A DNA stretch of 56,562 bases, taken from an uncultured Oscillospiraceae bacterium (GTDB lineage Bacteria > Bacillota > Clostridia > Oscillospirales > Oscillospiraceae). The notes beneath the pieces were generated by a model that saw nothing but the letters and a program-made list of their open reading frames with translations, did not search any database and was not told where the DNA came from. The DNA is taken from positions 1-56,562 of the forward strand of contig CAAEUZ010000090.1 of assembly GCA_900759385.1 (NCBI GenBank), read 5' to 3'. The translations under genes and the position numbers were made by a program. Position 1 is the first letter of the stretch. Each line of letters opens with the position of its first letter. Below are positions 19,164 to 26,502 of this stretch, piece by piece.

Positions 19164-19210
19164 CAGATAAAGTGTGAACGCCGCATCATGCGCAGCTGCG
19201 CGCTGTCGCT

Positions 19211-19831
19211 TCAGTCGAAAAGCACAGTCCAGTTCGGGCTGCGGTATGCCGCAAAGCACATTCTGACCTGCTCAGCCGTATTTTTGCTTTCGCTCAGCGG
19301 CGGAAGGCTGTCCTCAGGGAAATACGCCGACTGAGTAGTCTCGATGTTTTCCCTGAACCCGCCTCCCAGCGCGGTACAGAGGAAAAACAGCTTGCAGACG
19401 CTGTGGGCCAGCACGGGCCTGTTGTGCCTCGCCCGGTCCTGAACGGCGATCAGCCGCTCGACCCTGACCTCCAGTCCGGCCTCCTCCCGCACCTCTTTGG
19501 CCGCGTTCTCGGCGGCGGATATGCCTATGTCCGCCCATCCCCCAGGCAGCGACCAGAGCCCGTCATTCTCACGCACGAGCAGAATCCTGTCATTTTCAAA
19601 GACGGCCGCGCGGGTATCGAGCTTCGGCGTCTGATAGCCGCTCTCGTCGCAAAAGAGCCCGCGCACCTTCTCCACAGGCATGTCCGACATATGTGAGACC
19701 ATCTCCGCCGCAATCCCGCGGATGCGCTCAAAGCGTTCAAGATCGTAAGGGTCCCTGCTGTACTCCAGCCCCGCCTGAGCAAGGCTCTGCAGCTCGGCGG
19801 CCCAGTTCAGCCAGCGCAGGCTGCCGCTCAT
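19211..19831 (-). CDS. NUDIX hydrolase with N-terminal domain
   Basis: 206-residue NUDIX enzyme. An N-terminal helical domain of about 65 residues precedes the NUDIX fold. The NUDIX box reads GGWADIGISAAENAAKEV then REEAGLEV: the metal-binding REEAG core is kept, while the first Glu and the Arg of the strict consensus are Ile and Lys. That variant and the N-terminal domain fit the ADP-ribose or nucleoside-diphosphate-sugar hydrolase group, but the substrate is unproven. It overlaps the DNA glycosylase gene by 4 nt. Confidence 0.85.
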   Translation of the reverse strand: MSGSLRWLNWAAELQSLAQAGLEYSRDPYDLERFERIRGIAAEMVSHMSDMPVEKVRGLFCDESGYQTPKLDTRAAVFENDRILLVRENDGLWSLPGGWADIGISAAENAAKEVREEAGLEVRVERLIAVQDRARHNRPVLAHSVCKLFFLCTALGGGFRENIETTQSAYFPEDSLPPLSESKNTAEQVRMCFAAYRSPNWTVLFD

Positions 19832-20658
19832 GTCAGCATCCCTCTTGCAGACCGCTCACGCTCGGCAAAGAACATATACTGCTGGGCGAGCCCGGCGTAC
19901 TCACCGAGAGACGCAGGGTCAAAGTCCGCGGGCATGTGCTCCTTGAGCGCCCGCTTTATCCACACGTCCACGGGGAAGGCGTCCATCCTGTGCAGCCCGA
20001 ACAGGACCGCGCAGTTCGCTACCTTGTCGCCGACGCCGTTCAGGCCCTTCAGATACTTCCGGGCCTCGTTCCCACAGAGCGAAGCGGCGTACTCCAAATC
20101 CACCTCTCCCGAGGCGACGGCGCGCGCGGCGCCTATTATGTATGCCGCCCTGTAGCCTGCGCGCAGCGGAGCCAGCTCCGGCTCCTCCAGCAGCGCGACA
20201 CGGCTCGCCGACGGGAAGGAATACCTGACACCCCACGGCGTGTTGAACGCCTCTCCAAACAGGGCGCAGAGCTTTTCGACTATGCCCTTTATGCGCGGTA
20301 TATTGTTGCACTGGGATATTATGAACGAGCAGAGCGCCTCCCACTTGTCCTGACGGAGGATGCGTATCCCGGCGCCGTACTCGGCGCACTCCGTGAGATA
20401 GTCGCCGATCATGACGCTCTCGCGTGCAGCGGCGTAGTCGGTATCCATGTCCAGATATACGCGCCAGAAATCGAGGTCGCCGTCCGCACACTCTATGCGC
20501 GCCGCGCCATCTGCGGCGTACACCCTCGCCGCCCGTCCCGAGGCCACGCCCACGTAGGCGCCGCTGCCGTCGTCATTCCAGCGGAAGCACTGTCCGCACT
20601 CAAAGGTCTTGTAAGGGGAGAGTTCCGCCTCCGGGCAGAGCTCAAAAGTCTTATACAT
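19828..20658 (-). CDS. 8-oxoguanine DNA glycosylase, OGG type
   Basis: 276-residue base-excision enzyme. The N-terminal domain includes FECGQCFRWN. The helix-hairpin-helix and catalytic region reads LNGVGDKVANCAVLFGLHRM followed by DAFPVDVWIKRAL; the Lys in GDKVAN should be the Schiff-base nucleophile and the Asp in PVDVW the activating acid. I place the start at 20658 (MYKTFELCPE), downstream of the promoter at 20681-20709. It forms an operon with the NUDIX gene, a plausible oxidised-nucleotide repair pairing. Confidence 0.9.
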   Translation of the reverse strand: MYKTFELCPEAELSPYKTFECGQCFRWNDDGSGAYVGVASGRAARVYAADGAARIECADGDLDFWRVYLDMDTDYAAARESVMIGDYLTECAEYGAGIRILRQDKWEALCSFIISQCNNIPRIKGIVEKLCALFGEAFNTPWGVRYSFPSASRVALLEEPELAPLRAGYRAAYIIGAARAVASGEVDLEYAASLCGNEARKYLKGLNGVGDKVANCAVLFGLHRMDAFPVDVWIKRALKEHMPADFDPASLGEYAGLAQQYMFFAERERSARGMLT

Positions 20659-20680
20659 ATCCGTCCCGCCTTTCGCAGGT

Positions 20681-20709
20681 ATTATAACAGACGTGTCCAA
20701 ATCCGGCAA
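20681..20709 (-). promoter_or_regulatory. Promoter for the ogg-nudix pair
   Basis: Minus strand: -35 TTGCCG (20709-20704), a 17-bp spacer, -10 TATAAT (20686-20681). A plus-strand TATAAT at 20716-20721 may serve the divergent GNAT gene. Confidence 0.6.
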
Positions 20710-20750
20710 GCCGTGATATAATGTCCGCACAACCACATCAGGAGGCTGAC

Positions 20751-21215
20751 ATGGGCACATACGAAATTATAAACATACGCAGCCGCGCCGGGCTCAGGGA
20801 CGACGCCGCGCGCTGGTTCCACGAAAAGTGGGGCGTGCCGGAGGGAGAATACCTGTCCAGCATGGACGAATGTATTGCCGGCGGCTCCGCCGTGCCGCAG
20901 TGGTACCTGGCGCTGAGCGGCGGAGCCATCGCCGCAGGTGTCGGCGTGATTGAAAACGACTTTCACGAGCGGCTCGACCTGGCCCCCAACGCCTGCGCGC
21001 TCTTCGTGGAACCAGGTCACCGCGGCCGGGGGCTTGCTCGTGCCCTCCTCGAGCACGCCTGCCGCGACATGGCCGCGCTGGGCGTGGCCACTCTGTACCT
21101 CATCACAGACCACGACGCGCTCTATGAACGCCTGGGATGGGAGTTTATAGCCATGGTCAACTGCACCGACGGCTCCGCCCCGGCCAGGCTCTACCGGCGC
21201 ACGACGGACATCTGA
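20751..21215 (+). CDS. GNAT-family N-acetyltransferase
   Basis: 154-residue GNAT enzyme. The acetyl-CoA loop is EPGHRGRGLARALL near residue 88, with the later GNAT motif HDALYERLGWEF near 121. CAGGAGGCTGAC precedes the ATG at 20751, ruling out the in-frame ATG 30 nt upstream. It lies 13 nt before the MBL-fold gene, so the two are probably co-transcribed. The substrate is unknown. Confidence 0.85.
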   Translation: MGTYEIINIRSRAGLRDDAARWFHEKWGVPEGEYLSSMDECIAGGSAVPQWYLALSGGAIAAGVGVIENDFHERLDLAPNACALFVEPGHRGRGLARALLEHACRDMAALGVATLYLITDHDALYERLGWEFIAMVNCTDGSAPARLYRRTTDI

Positions 21216-21228
21216 GGAGGCTATAGAT

Positions 21229-21990
21229 ATGGACAATTGGTTCACCGTAGACCAGATTGACAGCAGTACCTATATATTCAGTGAATACCGCCACTGGGAG
21301 GAGACCCATTGCTACCTCCTCAACGGCACGGAGCGCAGCCTGCTCATAGACACAGGCCTGGGCATACGGAACATACGCGAGCTGGCTGAGCGGTACACCG
21401 ACAGGCCCATCACTGCCGTGGCCACACACGTCCACTGGGACCACATCGGCTCCCACAGGTACTTCCCCGATTTCTACGCCCATGAGGATGAGCTGGACTG
21501 GCTCAGCGGCGGCTTCCCCCTCCCGCTCAGTGCCATCCGGGAGATGGTGCTGGACCGCTGCGACGCGCCGGACGACTTCGACATAAATTCCTACGAGTTC
21601 TTCCAGGGCACGCCCACGCGGGTGCTGGCGGACCGCGACACAATAGATCTGGGCGGCCGCAGCGTGGAGGTGCTGCACACGCCCGGCCACTCTCCGGGAC
21701 ACATGTGCTTCTGGGAGGCGGAACGCGGCTGGCTCTTCACCGGCGACCTGGCCTACAAGGACATGCTGCTCGCCTATTACCCCTCCACCGACCCGGAGGC
21801 CTATCTCGCCTCGCTGGAGAGGGTCGCCGCCCTGCCCGCAGAGCGCGTCTTCCCCGCTCACCACTCACTGGACATGTCCCCGGAAATACTCGTGCGCATG
21901 CGGGACGCGCTCAGGCAGCTCAAGGCCGAAGGCCGTCTGCGCCACGGCACGGGCAAGCTGGACTACGGCGACTGGGGCATATGGCTGTGA
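21229..21990 (+). CDS. MBL-fold metallo-hydrolase
   Basis: 253-residue metallo-beta-lactamase-fold protein. The metal motif HVHWDH is near residue 67, followed by HTPGHSPGH and FTGDLAY, giving a full dinuclear zinc site of glyoxalase II or lactonase type. The middle resembles stand-alone MBL hydrolases more than a beta-lactamase, and there is no signal peptide. It is the second gene after GNAT; the shared substrate, if any, cannot be inferred. Confidence 0.88.
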   Translation: MDNWFTVDQIDSSTYIFSEYRHWEETHCYLLNGTERSLLIDTGLGIRNIRELAERYTDRPITAVATHVHWDHIGSHRYFPDFYAHEDELDWLSGGFPLPLSAIREMVLDRCDAPDDFDINSYEFFQGTPTRVLADRDTIDLGGRSVEVLHTPGHSPGHMCFWEAERGWLFTGDLAYKDMLLAYYPSTDPEAYLASLERVAALPAERVFPAHHSLDMSPEILVRMRDALRQLKAEGRLRHGTGKLDYGDWGIWL

Positions 21991-22115
21991 CCCTGTGAGC
22001 CGCGCCGGCAATTCAGGAAGGGCTCTTCCTGTTCACGCGGCGAATCTCCTTTTAAACTAAAACGCAAAGGTTAAGAGGAGGTGAATCCCGGCGGACGAGC
22101 GCACCGGCGCTGCGT

Positions 22116-22406
22116 ATGCCGCCGGGGACAATGGAAGAACAAAACCGGACCAGGGTGCATGTCCGCCTTGCACCCGCATCCAGGTCCCTGCTCAGGCAGC
22201 TGAGCTACCGTCAGTCCATGGCCGTCACACACATGCTGGTGCTGCGCACGCCGGAGGGCCCCTCCTGCTACGCCCTTTGTCCCAGGTGTGGCATATCGCT
22301 CGAGCGTGAATACATGTCCTTCTGCGACCGCTGCGGCCAAAAGCTGGACTGGGACAGCTATGATGAAGCGTCGCCGGTTTTCCCCGGGCACCCCTCTCTG
22401 CCTTAG
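22116..22406 (+). CDS. Small zinc-ribbon protein
   Basis: Up to 96 residues; the start is uncertain. An ATG at 22131 (MEEQNRTRVHVR) gives 91 residues. A strong AGAGGAGGTG at 22074-22083 lies 33 nt upstream of the first in-frame ATG and does not match either start well. The only recognisable feature is a C-terminal zinc ribbon: CPRCG near residue 55 and CDRCGQ near 70. It is followed by a strong terminator, which supports a real transcript. Function unknown. Confidence 0.6.
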   Translation: MPPGTMEEQNRTRVHVRLAPASRSLLRQLSYRQSMAVTHMLVLRTPEGPSCYALCPRCGISLEREYMSFCDRCGQKLDWDSYDEASPVFPGHPSLP

Positions 22407-22418
22407 CCCTCCAACGAA

Positions 22419-22450
22419 TGACGCCGGGATCTGCACAGGTCCCGGCGTCA
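22419..22450 (+). terminator. Terminator after the zinc-ribbon gene
   Basis: TGACGCCGGGA and TCCCGGCGTCA form an 11-bp stem with a 10-nt loop, followed by a T-rich stretch. Confidence 0.75.
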
Positions 22451-22471
22451 AAGCTGTATTTTGAAAACAAA

Positions 22472-22503
22472 GAAGCTCTGAAACCAAATGGCTTCAGAGC
22501 TTC
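22472..22503 (-). terminator. tRNA operon terminator
   Basis: Minus strand: GAAGCTCTGAA and TTTCAGAGCTTC form a long stem followed by TTTGTTTT, directly after the CCA end of tRNA-Thr. Confidence 0.85.
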
Positions 22504-22505
22504 TC

Positions 22506-22581
<76 letters not shown>

Positions 22582-22589
22582 ATACTTTA

Positions 22590-22613
22590 CCCCACGGGGT
22601 TTAACCCGTGGGG
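22590..22613 (-). other. Perfect hairpin between the two tRNA genes
   Basis: CCCCACGGG and CCCGTGGGG pair over 9 bp with a 6-nt loop in the spacer between tRNA-Asp and tRNA-Thr. No T-tract follows, so processing or partial termination are both possible. Confidence 0.55.
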
Positions 22614-22615
22614 TG

Positions 22616-22692
22616 TGGCGACCGAGAAGGGACTTGAACCCTCGGCCTCTAGCGTGACAGGCTAGCGTTCTAACCGACTGAACTACTCGGCC
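22616..22692 (-). tRNA. tRNA-Asp (GTC)
   Basis: 77-nt cloverleaf with encoded CCA and discriminator G. The acceptor GGCCGAG pairs with CTCGGTC, including one G-T pair. The anticodon loop reads CTGTCAC giving GTC, and the T loop is GGTTCAAGTCC. Confidence 0.97.
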
Positions 22693-22727
22693 ACATTCAT
22701 TCGCTCGCTCCCGCAAGCGGCTTTTGT

Positions 22728-22756
22728 AATATACCAAACTCTTTTGCATTTGTCAA
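22728..22756 (-). promoter_or_regulatory. tRNA-Asp/Thr promoter
   Basis: Minus strand: -35 TTGACA (22756-22751), a 17-bp spacer, -10 TATATT (22733-22728), 35 nt upstream of tRNA-Asp. Confidence 0.8.
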
Positions 22757-22792
22757 TAGGTATTTTAAAAAAATCTTGTTTTTTCTCTGACC

Positions 22793-22821
22793 TTGCCTCA
22801 GGGGCTCGCATGTGGTAAAAT
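22793..22821 (+). promoter_or_regulatory. Promoter for the deacetylase-like gene
   Basis: -35 TTGCCT (22793-22798), a 17-bp spacer, -10 TAAAAT (22816-22821). Confidence 0.6.
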
Positions 22822-22849
22822 CAAGTCAGTTATCCCCGGGAGGTGTGCG

Positions 22850-23902
22850 ATGAAAAAAGCCGTATGTGTCATGCTCGTACTGCTGCTGGCTCTCCTGCCG
22901 CTGGCGGCCTTCGCGGCGGACTCCTACGTGTGCTTCATAGCGCTGAACGAGAGCCTTCTGCCGCTGAGCAGCCAGGCATATTCGCAGGGCGGGCAGTACT
23001 ATGTGCCCATAGGCGTGTTCAGCGAGTTCCACCTGTACAAAGACTATCACGCGACATCCAATACGGCCAGACTCTATTCGTCGTCCACGCAGATGTTCTT
23101 CAACGTGGCCACCGGCGAGACCTATGACGCCAACTATAACTACTATACCTCCAGCGCCATAATGCGCGGCGGCACAGTCTACGTACCGGTGGATTTTGTC
23201 TGCCGCCAGTTCGGCCTCTCCTGGTCGTACATACGCGGCAGCGGCTACGGCGACGTGTGCCGTATCACCAACGGCTCCGCCGCGCTGACGGACGAACAGT
23301 TCCTCATCGCCGCCCGGCCGCTCATGGCCAGCCGCTACGCTGAGTACACCGGCTCCGTCCTCTCCCCCAGCGTTGACTCCGGGGACACCGAGGATGCTGA
23401 GAGCGTCATTTTCCTCTCTTTCCAGGGCCTGCCCAGCATGGAGATACTGGACACGCTGGAGACCTACAGCATCAAGGCTGCCTTCTTCGTAACCGCCGAC
23501 GACATACTTGAGAGCCCGGAGACCATCCGCCGCATCGTCGGGCAGGGCCACAATATAGGCGCGCTCTGCTCCGCCGCCCCGGCCTCCGATTTCACCGAGG
23601 TCTCCGACCTGCTCTGGGAGGCCGCCAGCGTCTCAACCGTAATGCTGGCCTCCCCCTCACGCGAGTACGACGCCGCCTGCGACACATACGCCTTCTCCGC
23701 CGGCCTTGTCTTCTGCGACTACACCATAGGCGGCAGCATGAGCTCCGCCTCCGTTTCCGAGGCCCTGTCCGGCAGCCGTTCGCCCATCATGTACCTGCGC
23801 CTCCAGTGCGGGCGCACCACCGAATCCAGCCTTAACAGCATAATAACCATGCTCATAAACGGCAGCGTGATTCTCGCCGCCTGTGAGACCAGCGAGCCGT
23901 AG
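22850..23902 (+). CDS. Secreted degenerate polysaccharide-deacetylase-like protein
   Basis: 350-residue exported protein. A signal peptide (about 1-23, ending AAFAA) is followed by a copper-amine-oxidase-N-like stalk (about 24-160; GGQYYVPIGVF and GGTVYVPVDFVC). The C-terminal part has the NodB fold signature IKAAFFVTADDILESPETIR. The catalytic motifs are gone: where TFDDGP is expected it reads LSFQGLP, and where HSxxH is expected after GHNIG it reads ALCSAAP. It is therefore probably a non-catalytic, sugar-binding or scaffold protein. GGGAGGTGTGCG precedes the ATG at 22850. Confidence 0.75.
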   Translation: MKKAVCVMLVLLLALLPLAAFAADSYVCFIALNESLLPLSSQAYSQGGQYYVPIGVFSEFHLYKDYHATSNTARLYSSSTQMFFNVATGETYDANYNYYTSSAIMRGGTVYVPVDFVCRQFGLSWSYIRGSGYGDVCRITNGSAALTDEQFLIAARPLMASRYAEYTGSVLSPSVDSGDTEDAESVIFLSFQGLPSMEILDTLETYSIKAAFFVTADDILESPETIRRIVGQGHNIGALCSAAPASDFTEVSDLLWEAASVSTVMLASPSREYDAACDTYAFSAGLVFCDYTIGGSMSSASVSEALSGSRSPIMYLRLQCGRTTESSLNSIITMLINGSVILAACETSEP

Positions 23903-23933
23903 CGCCTTGCGCGCTCCACAGCGCAGAAACACC

Positions 23934-23962
23934 AGAGCCGCCGATTTCCTATCGGCGGCTCT
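23934..23962 (+). terminator. Terminator after the deacetylase-like gene
   Basis: AGAGCCGCCGAT and ATCGGCGGCTCT form a 12-bp stem with a 5-nt loop, then TCGCTTTATT. Confidence 0.8.
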
Positions 23963-23977
23963 TCGCTTTATTGGCTG

Positions 23978-24006
23978 TTGACACGGGGCACTTTATGGGC
24001 TATACT
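23978..24006 (+). promoter_or_regulatory. marR-MATE promoter and possible operator
   Basis: -35 TTGACA (23978-23983), a 17-bp spacer, -10 TATACT (24001-24006). Just downstream, AGTCC and GGACT flank TGTTTG, an inverted repeat that could bind the MarR product. Confidence 0.75.
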
Positions 24007-24053
24007 GCAACAGTCCTGTTTGGGACTAATTATTTGTCAAACGGAGGCACCGT

Positions 24054-24518
24054 ATGCGAACGCCGGAAAACGATCTGAGACGCCTGAGAGAGTATTACAG
24101 CCTCTGGCACGACACCGTTATACTATACGAGAACTGGGCCCGACTCCACGGGCTGACATATAACAGCCTCACCGTACTGCTCGCCATATCCGGAGGCGAA
24201 GACAGCCCCTGCACGCAGAAGTCCATAGCCGAGCGCCACGCCCTGCCCAAGCAGACGGTCAACAACATTCTGAAGGAGTTCCGCGTACAGGGACTGCTTG
24301 AACTGGTGCCCGTAGACACCGACCGGCGCAACAAAGAGATCGTGCTCACGGACCGCGGCCGCGTGTTTTCCGCGCAGGTGCTCGGCGAGCTGCAGGAGGT
24401 TGAGCTCTCCGCCGTGGGTGAAATGGACGAGGGCAAAATGGAGGCCATGATTGAGGGCATGGAGCTGTTCTGCCATCACTTCAGGAAGGGCATGGAGGCT
24501 GCGGATGGCTCTCTGTAA
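24054..24518 (+). CDS. MarR-family transcriptional regulator
   Basis: 154-residue winged-helix regulator. The recognition region reads QKSIAERHALPKQTVNNIL near residues 59-77, and the wing is VDTDRRNKEIVLTDRGR. It overlaps the MATE gene by 14 nt, the usual arrangement for a local repressor controlling its own efflux pump. Self-regulation through the inverted repeat near 24012 is inferred. Confidence 0.9.
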   Translation: MRTPENDLRRLREYYSLWHDTVILYENWARLHGLTYNSLTVLLAISGGEDSPCTQKSIAERHALPKQTVNNILKEFRVQGLLELVPVDTDRRNKEIVLTDRGRVFSAQVLGELQEVELSAVGEMDEGKMEAMIEGMELFCHHFRKGMEAADGSL

Positions 24519-25818
24519 GGAATTTTTCAGCTATGTGATCCCCTCCCTGCTGGCGTTCGCCCTGTCCGGCGTCTACTCCATAGTAGACGGATTTTTCGTC
24601 GGGCACAGCATCGGCGACGCCGGGCTTACTACCATAAACATAGCATACCCCGTCGTCGCCTTCCTCCAGGCCGCCGGTACCGGTATCGGCATGGGCGGCG
24701 CCGTGCATTATTCCATCCGCCGCGCCGAGGGCAGGCAGGCGGAGGCAGAGCTGTATGCCGGCGGCATAATGCTGCTGCTGTTGCTGTCATCCATAGTATC
24801 CACCGTCTTTTTTTATTGCGCCATACCCTATATTCTGCAGCTGCTGGGCGCTGCCGGGGATATACTTGTCCTGGGCACCGATTACCTGGAGGTCATCGTG
24901 CTCGGCTCCGTGTTCCAGATATTCGGTACCGGCCTGGCGCCGCTGATCCGCAACATGGGCGGCGCACTCTTCGCCATGTCCATCATGGTGGCCGGTTTCC
25001 TGGCCAACATCCTGCTCGACTACGTATTCGTCTGGGTTATGGACACCGGCGTAGTGGGAGCCGCCATAGCCACCGTGCTCGGGCAGGCCGTGACCATGCT
25101 GGGCGGGCTGATATACTTCCTGCGCCGCTCATCAGGCCGGCCCGGCATGCGCGCTCTGCTCCCGCGCAGGGGCACCGCCGGGACCATGCCCGGCATCCTC
25201 AAAGTAGGACTGTCCCCCTTCGGCATAACCTTTTCCAATAACATCACCGTCATCCTGATGAACCGCTTCCTCATCAGCTACGGCGGCAACCAGGCCGCGG
25301 CGTGCTATGCCTGCATCGTCTATGTCATAGTTGTAGTGTACCTGCTGCTCCAGGGCGTGGGCGACGGCTGCCAGCCGCTGGTCAGCAGATATTACGGCGT
25401 GCGCGATTTCCAGCTGATGAAAAAGACCAGAAACCTGGCTTACATAAGCGGGATGGCCATCTCCGCCGTCTGCATGGTGCTTCTCTTCCTCTGCCGCTAT
25501 CAGGCCGGCGGCCTGTTCGGCTCCTCCGACAGCGTGCGCATCGAGACCGGAAACGTGCTGCCCTACTTTATCGCCGGGCTGCCGTTCTTCGCCTTCCTGC
25601 GCGTCACCACGTCCGTGTTCTACGCGACCAAGCGTACGGCCATGTCGTACATCCTCGTGTACATCGAGCCGGCCTTCCTCCTGGTTTTGCTGCTCACCCT
25701 CCCCCCTGTCCTGGGCCTGCCCGGCGTGTGGCTGGGAATACCTCTTTCCCAGGGCCTGACCGCCGCAGTCGCGCTGATCCTGCCGAAGCTCAGGCCTAAA
25801 ACGGATGACAGCCGGTAA
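24505..25818 (+). CDS. MATE-family efflux transporter
   Basis: 437-residue protein with about 12 membrane segments in two halves, typical of MATE sodium- or proton-driven exporters. The start of the fold (VIPSLLAFALSGVYSIVDGF, then FVG) resembles the MepA/DinF-like branch of Clostridia. The ATG at 24505 overlaps marR and is the only start that begins at the family N-terminus. The substrate is unknown. The frame immediately after the stop belongs to the next gene remnant. Confidence 0.9.
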   Translation: MALCKEFFSYVIPSLLAFALSGVYSIVDGFFVGHSIGDAGLTTINIAYPVVAFLQAAGTGIGMGGAVHYSIRRAEGRQAEAELYAGGIMLLLLLSSIVSTVFFYCAIPYILQLLGAAGDILVLGTDYLEVIVLGSVFQIFGTGLAPLIRNMGGALFAMSIMVAGFLANILLDYVFVWVMDTGVVGAAIATVLGQAVTMLGGLIYFLRRSSGRPGMRALLPRRGTAGTMPGILKVGLSPFGITFSNNITVILMNRFLISYGGNQAAACYACIVYVIVVVYLLLQGVGDGCQPLVSRYYGVRDFQLMKKTRNLAYISGMAISAVCMVLLFLCRYQAGGLFGSSDSVRIETGNVLPYFIAGLPFFAFLRVTTSVFYATKRTAMSYILVYIEPAFLLVLLLTLPPVLGLPGVWLGIPLSQGLTAAVALILPKLRPKTDDSR

Positions 25819-25917
25819 TCCAGCCACAGTCTTAATACAAAGCCGAACCTGGAGGGCGCCGACTACAGGGGCAGCGAGGCTGTCCGCGATCACCTGCAGC
25901 GGAAGCTGTTCCCGCCC

Positions 25918-26340
25918 ATGGCCTGCTACAAGGCCCTGTGCGAGCGCGGCGCACCCGCAGAACAGGCGCTGGAGTATGTCAGGCAGGAGACACGCAAAAG
26001 CGCGCTGGCAAAGCGCGGCGAGATGAAAAAGCTGGCGGGTATACCCTTTGCATACACCATGTACCGCCTGGGCGTCAAAAAACACATGGCGAAGAATTTC
26101 CCGGACGCCGGCTGGGAGACCGAATGGGTCCGGTGCGACGGCAGGGAGATACATTTTAACCTCCACCGCTGCATTTACTGGGAGCTCACCAGGCAGTACG
26201 GCTGCCCCGAGCTCTGCTGCGTGTACTGCGAAAACGACGACATCGCCTTTTCCGGCCTGCTGCCCAAAATACGCTTTGAACGGAGCGGCACCCTGGGCAG
26301 CGGCGCTGCGTACTGTGACTTCCACTTTATAAAGGCGTAA
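25918..26340 (+). CDS. L-2-amino-thiazoline-4-carboxylic-acid-hydrolase-family protein
   Basis: 140 residues from the first ATG. The pattern GWETEWVRCDG, FNLHRCIYWELTRQYGCPEL, ENDDIAFSG and CDFHF matches the ATC-hydrolase-like family (L-cysteine-forming in the named member; most relatives are uncharacterised). The same frame is open and protein-like upstream from 25819 (NLEGADYRGSEAVRDHLQRK), directly after the MATE stop, but contains no ATG, GTG or TTG. The gene may therefore have lost its start or begin late. Confidence 0.65.
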   Translation: MACYKALCERGAPAEQALEYVRQETRKSALAKRGEMKKLAGIPFAYTMYRLGVKKHMAKNFPDAGWETEWVRCDGREIHFNLHRCIYWELTRQYGCPELCCVYCENDDIAFSGLLPKIRFERSGTLGSGAAYCDFHFIKA

Positions 26341-26453
26341 GCGCCTATCGCCCATGCCGCCGTGGGTAACATCCAGCGCGGCATCCGGAACATACAGCAC
26401 AGACCGTACTTATTGCCCGGTCGAAAACTCCACGTACCAGACCGACTGCAAAA

Positions 26454-26487
26454 AGCGCCCCCTCTGACTCCCGTCAGAGGGGGCGCT
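26454..26487 (-). terminator. Terminator of the SLH surface protein gene
   Basis: AGCGCCCCCTCTGAC and GTCAGAGGGGGCGCT form a perfect 15-bp stem with a 4-nt loop. On the minus strand it is followed by TTTTTGC. Confidence 0.9.
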
Positions 26488-26502
26488 GCCTGCGCGCAAA
26501 GC

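Noticed and set aside
22071..22487. 138-codon minus-strand ORF over the zinc-ribbon gene
   Set aside because: It crosses two terminators and lacks any recognised motif; the plus-strand zinc ribbon is the better reading.
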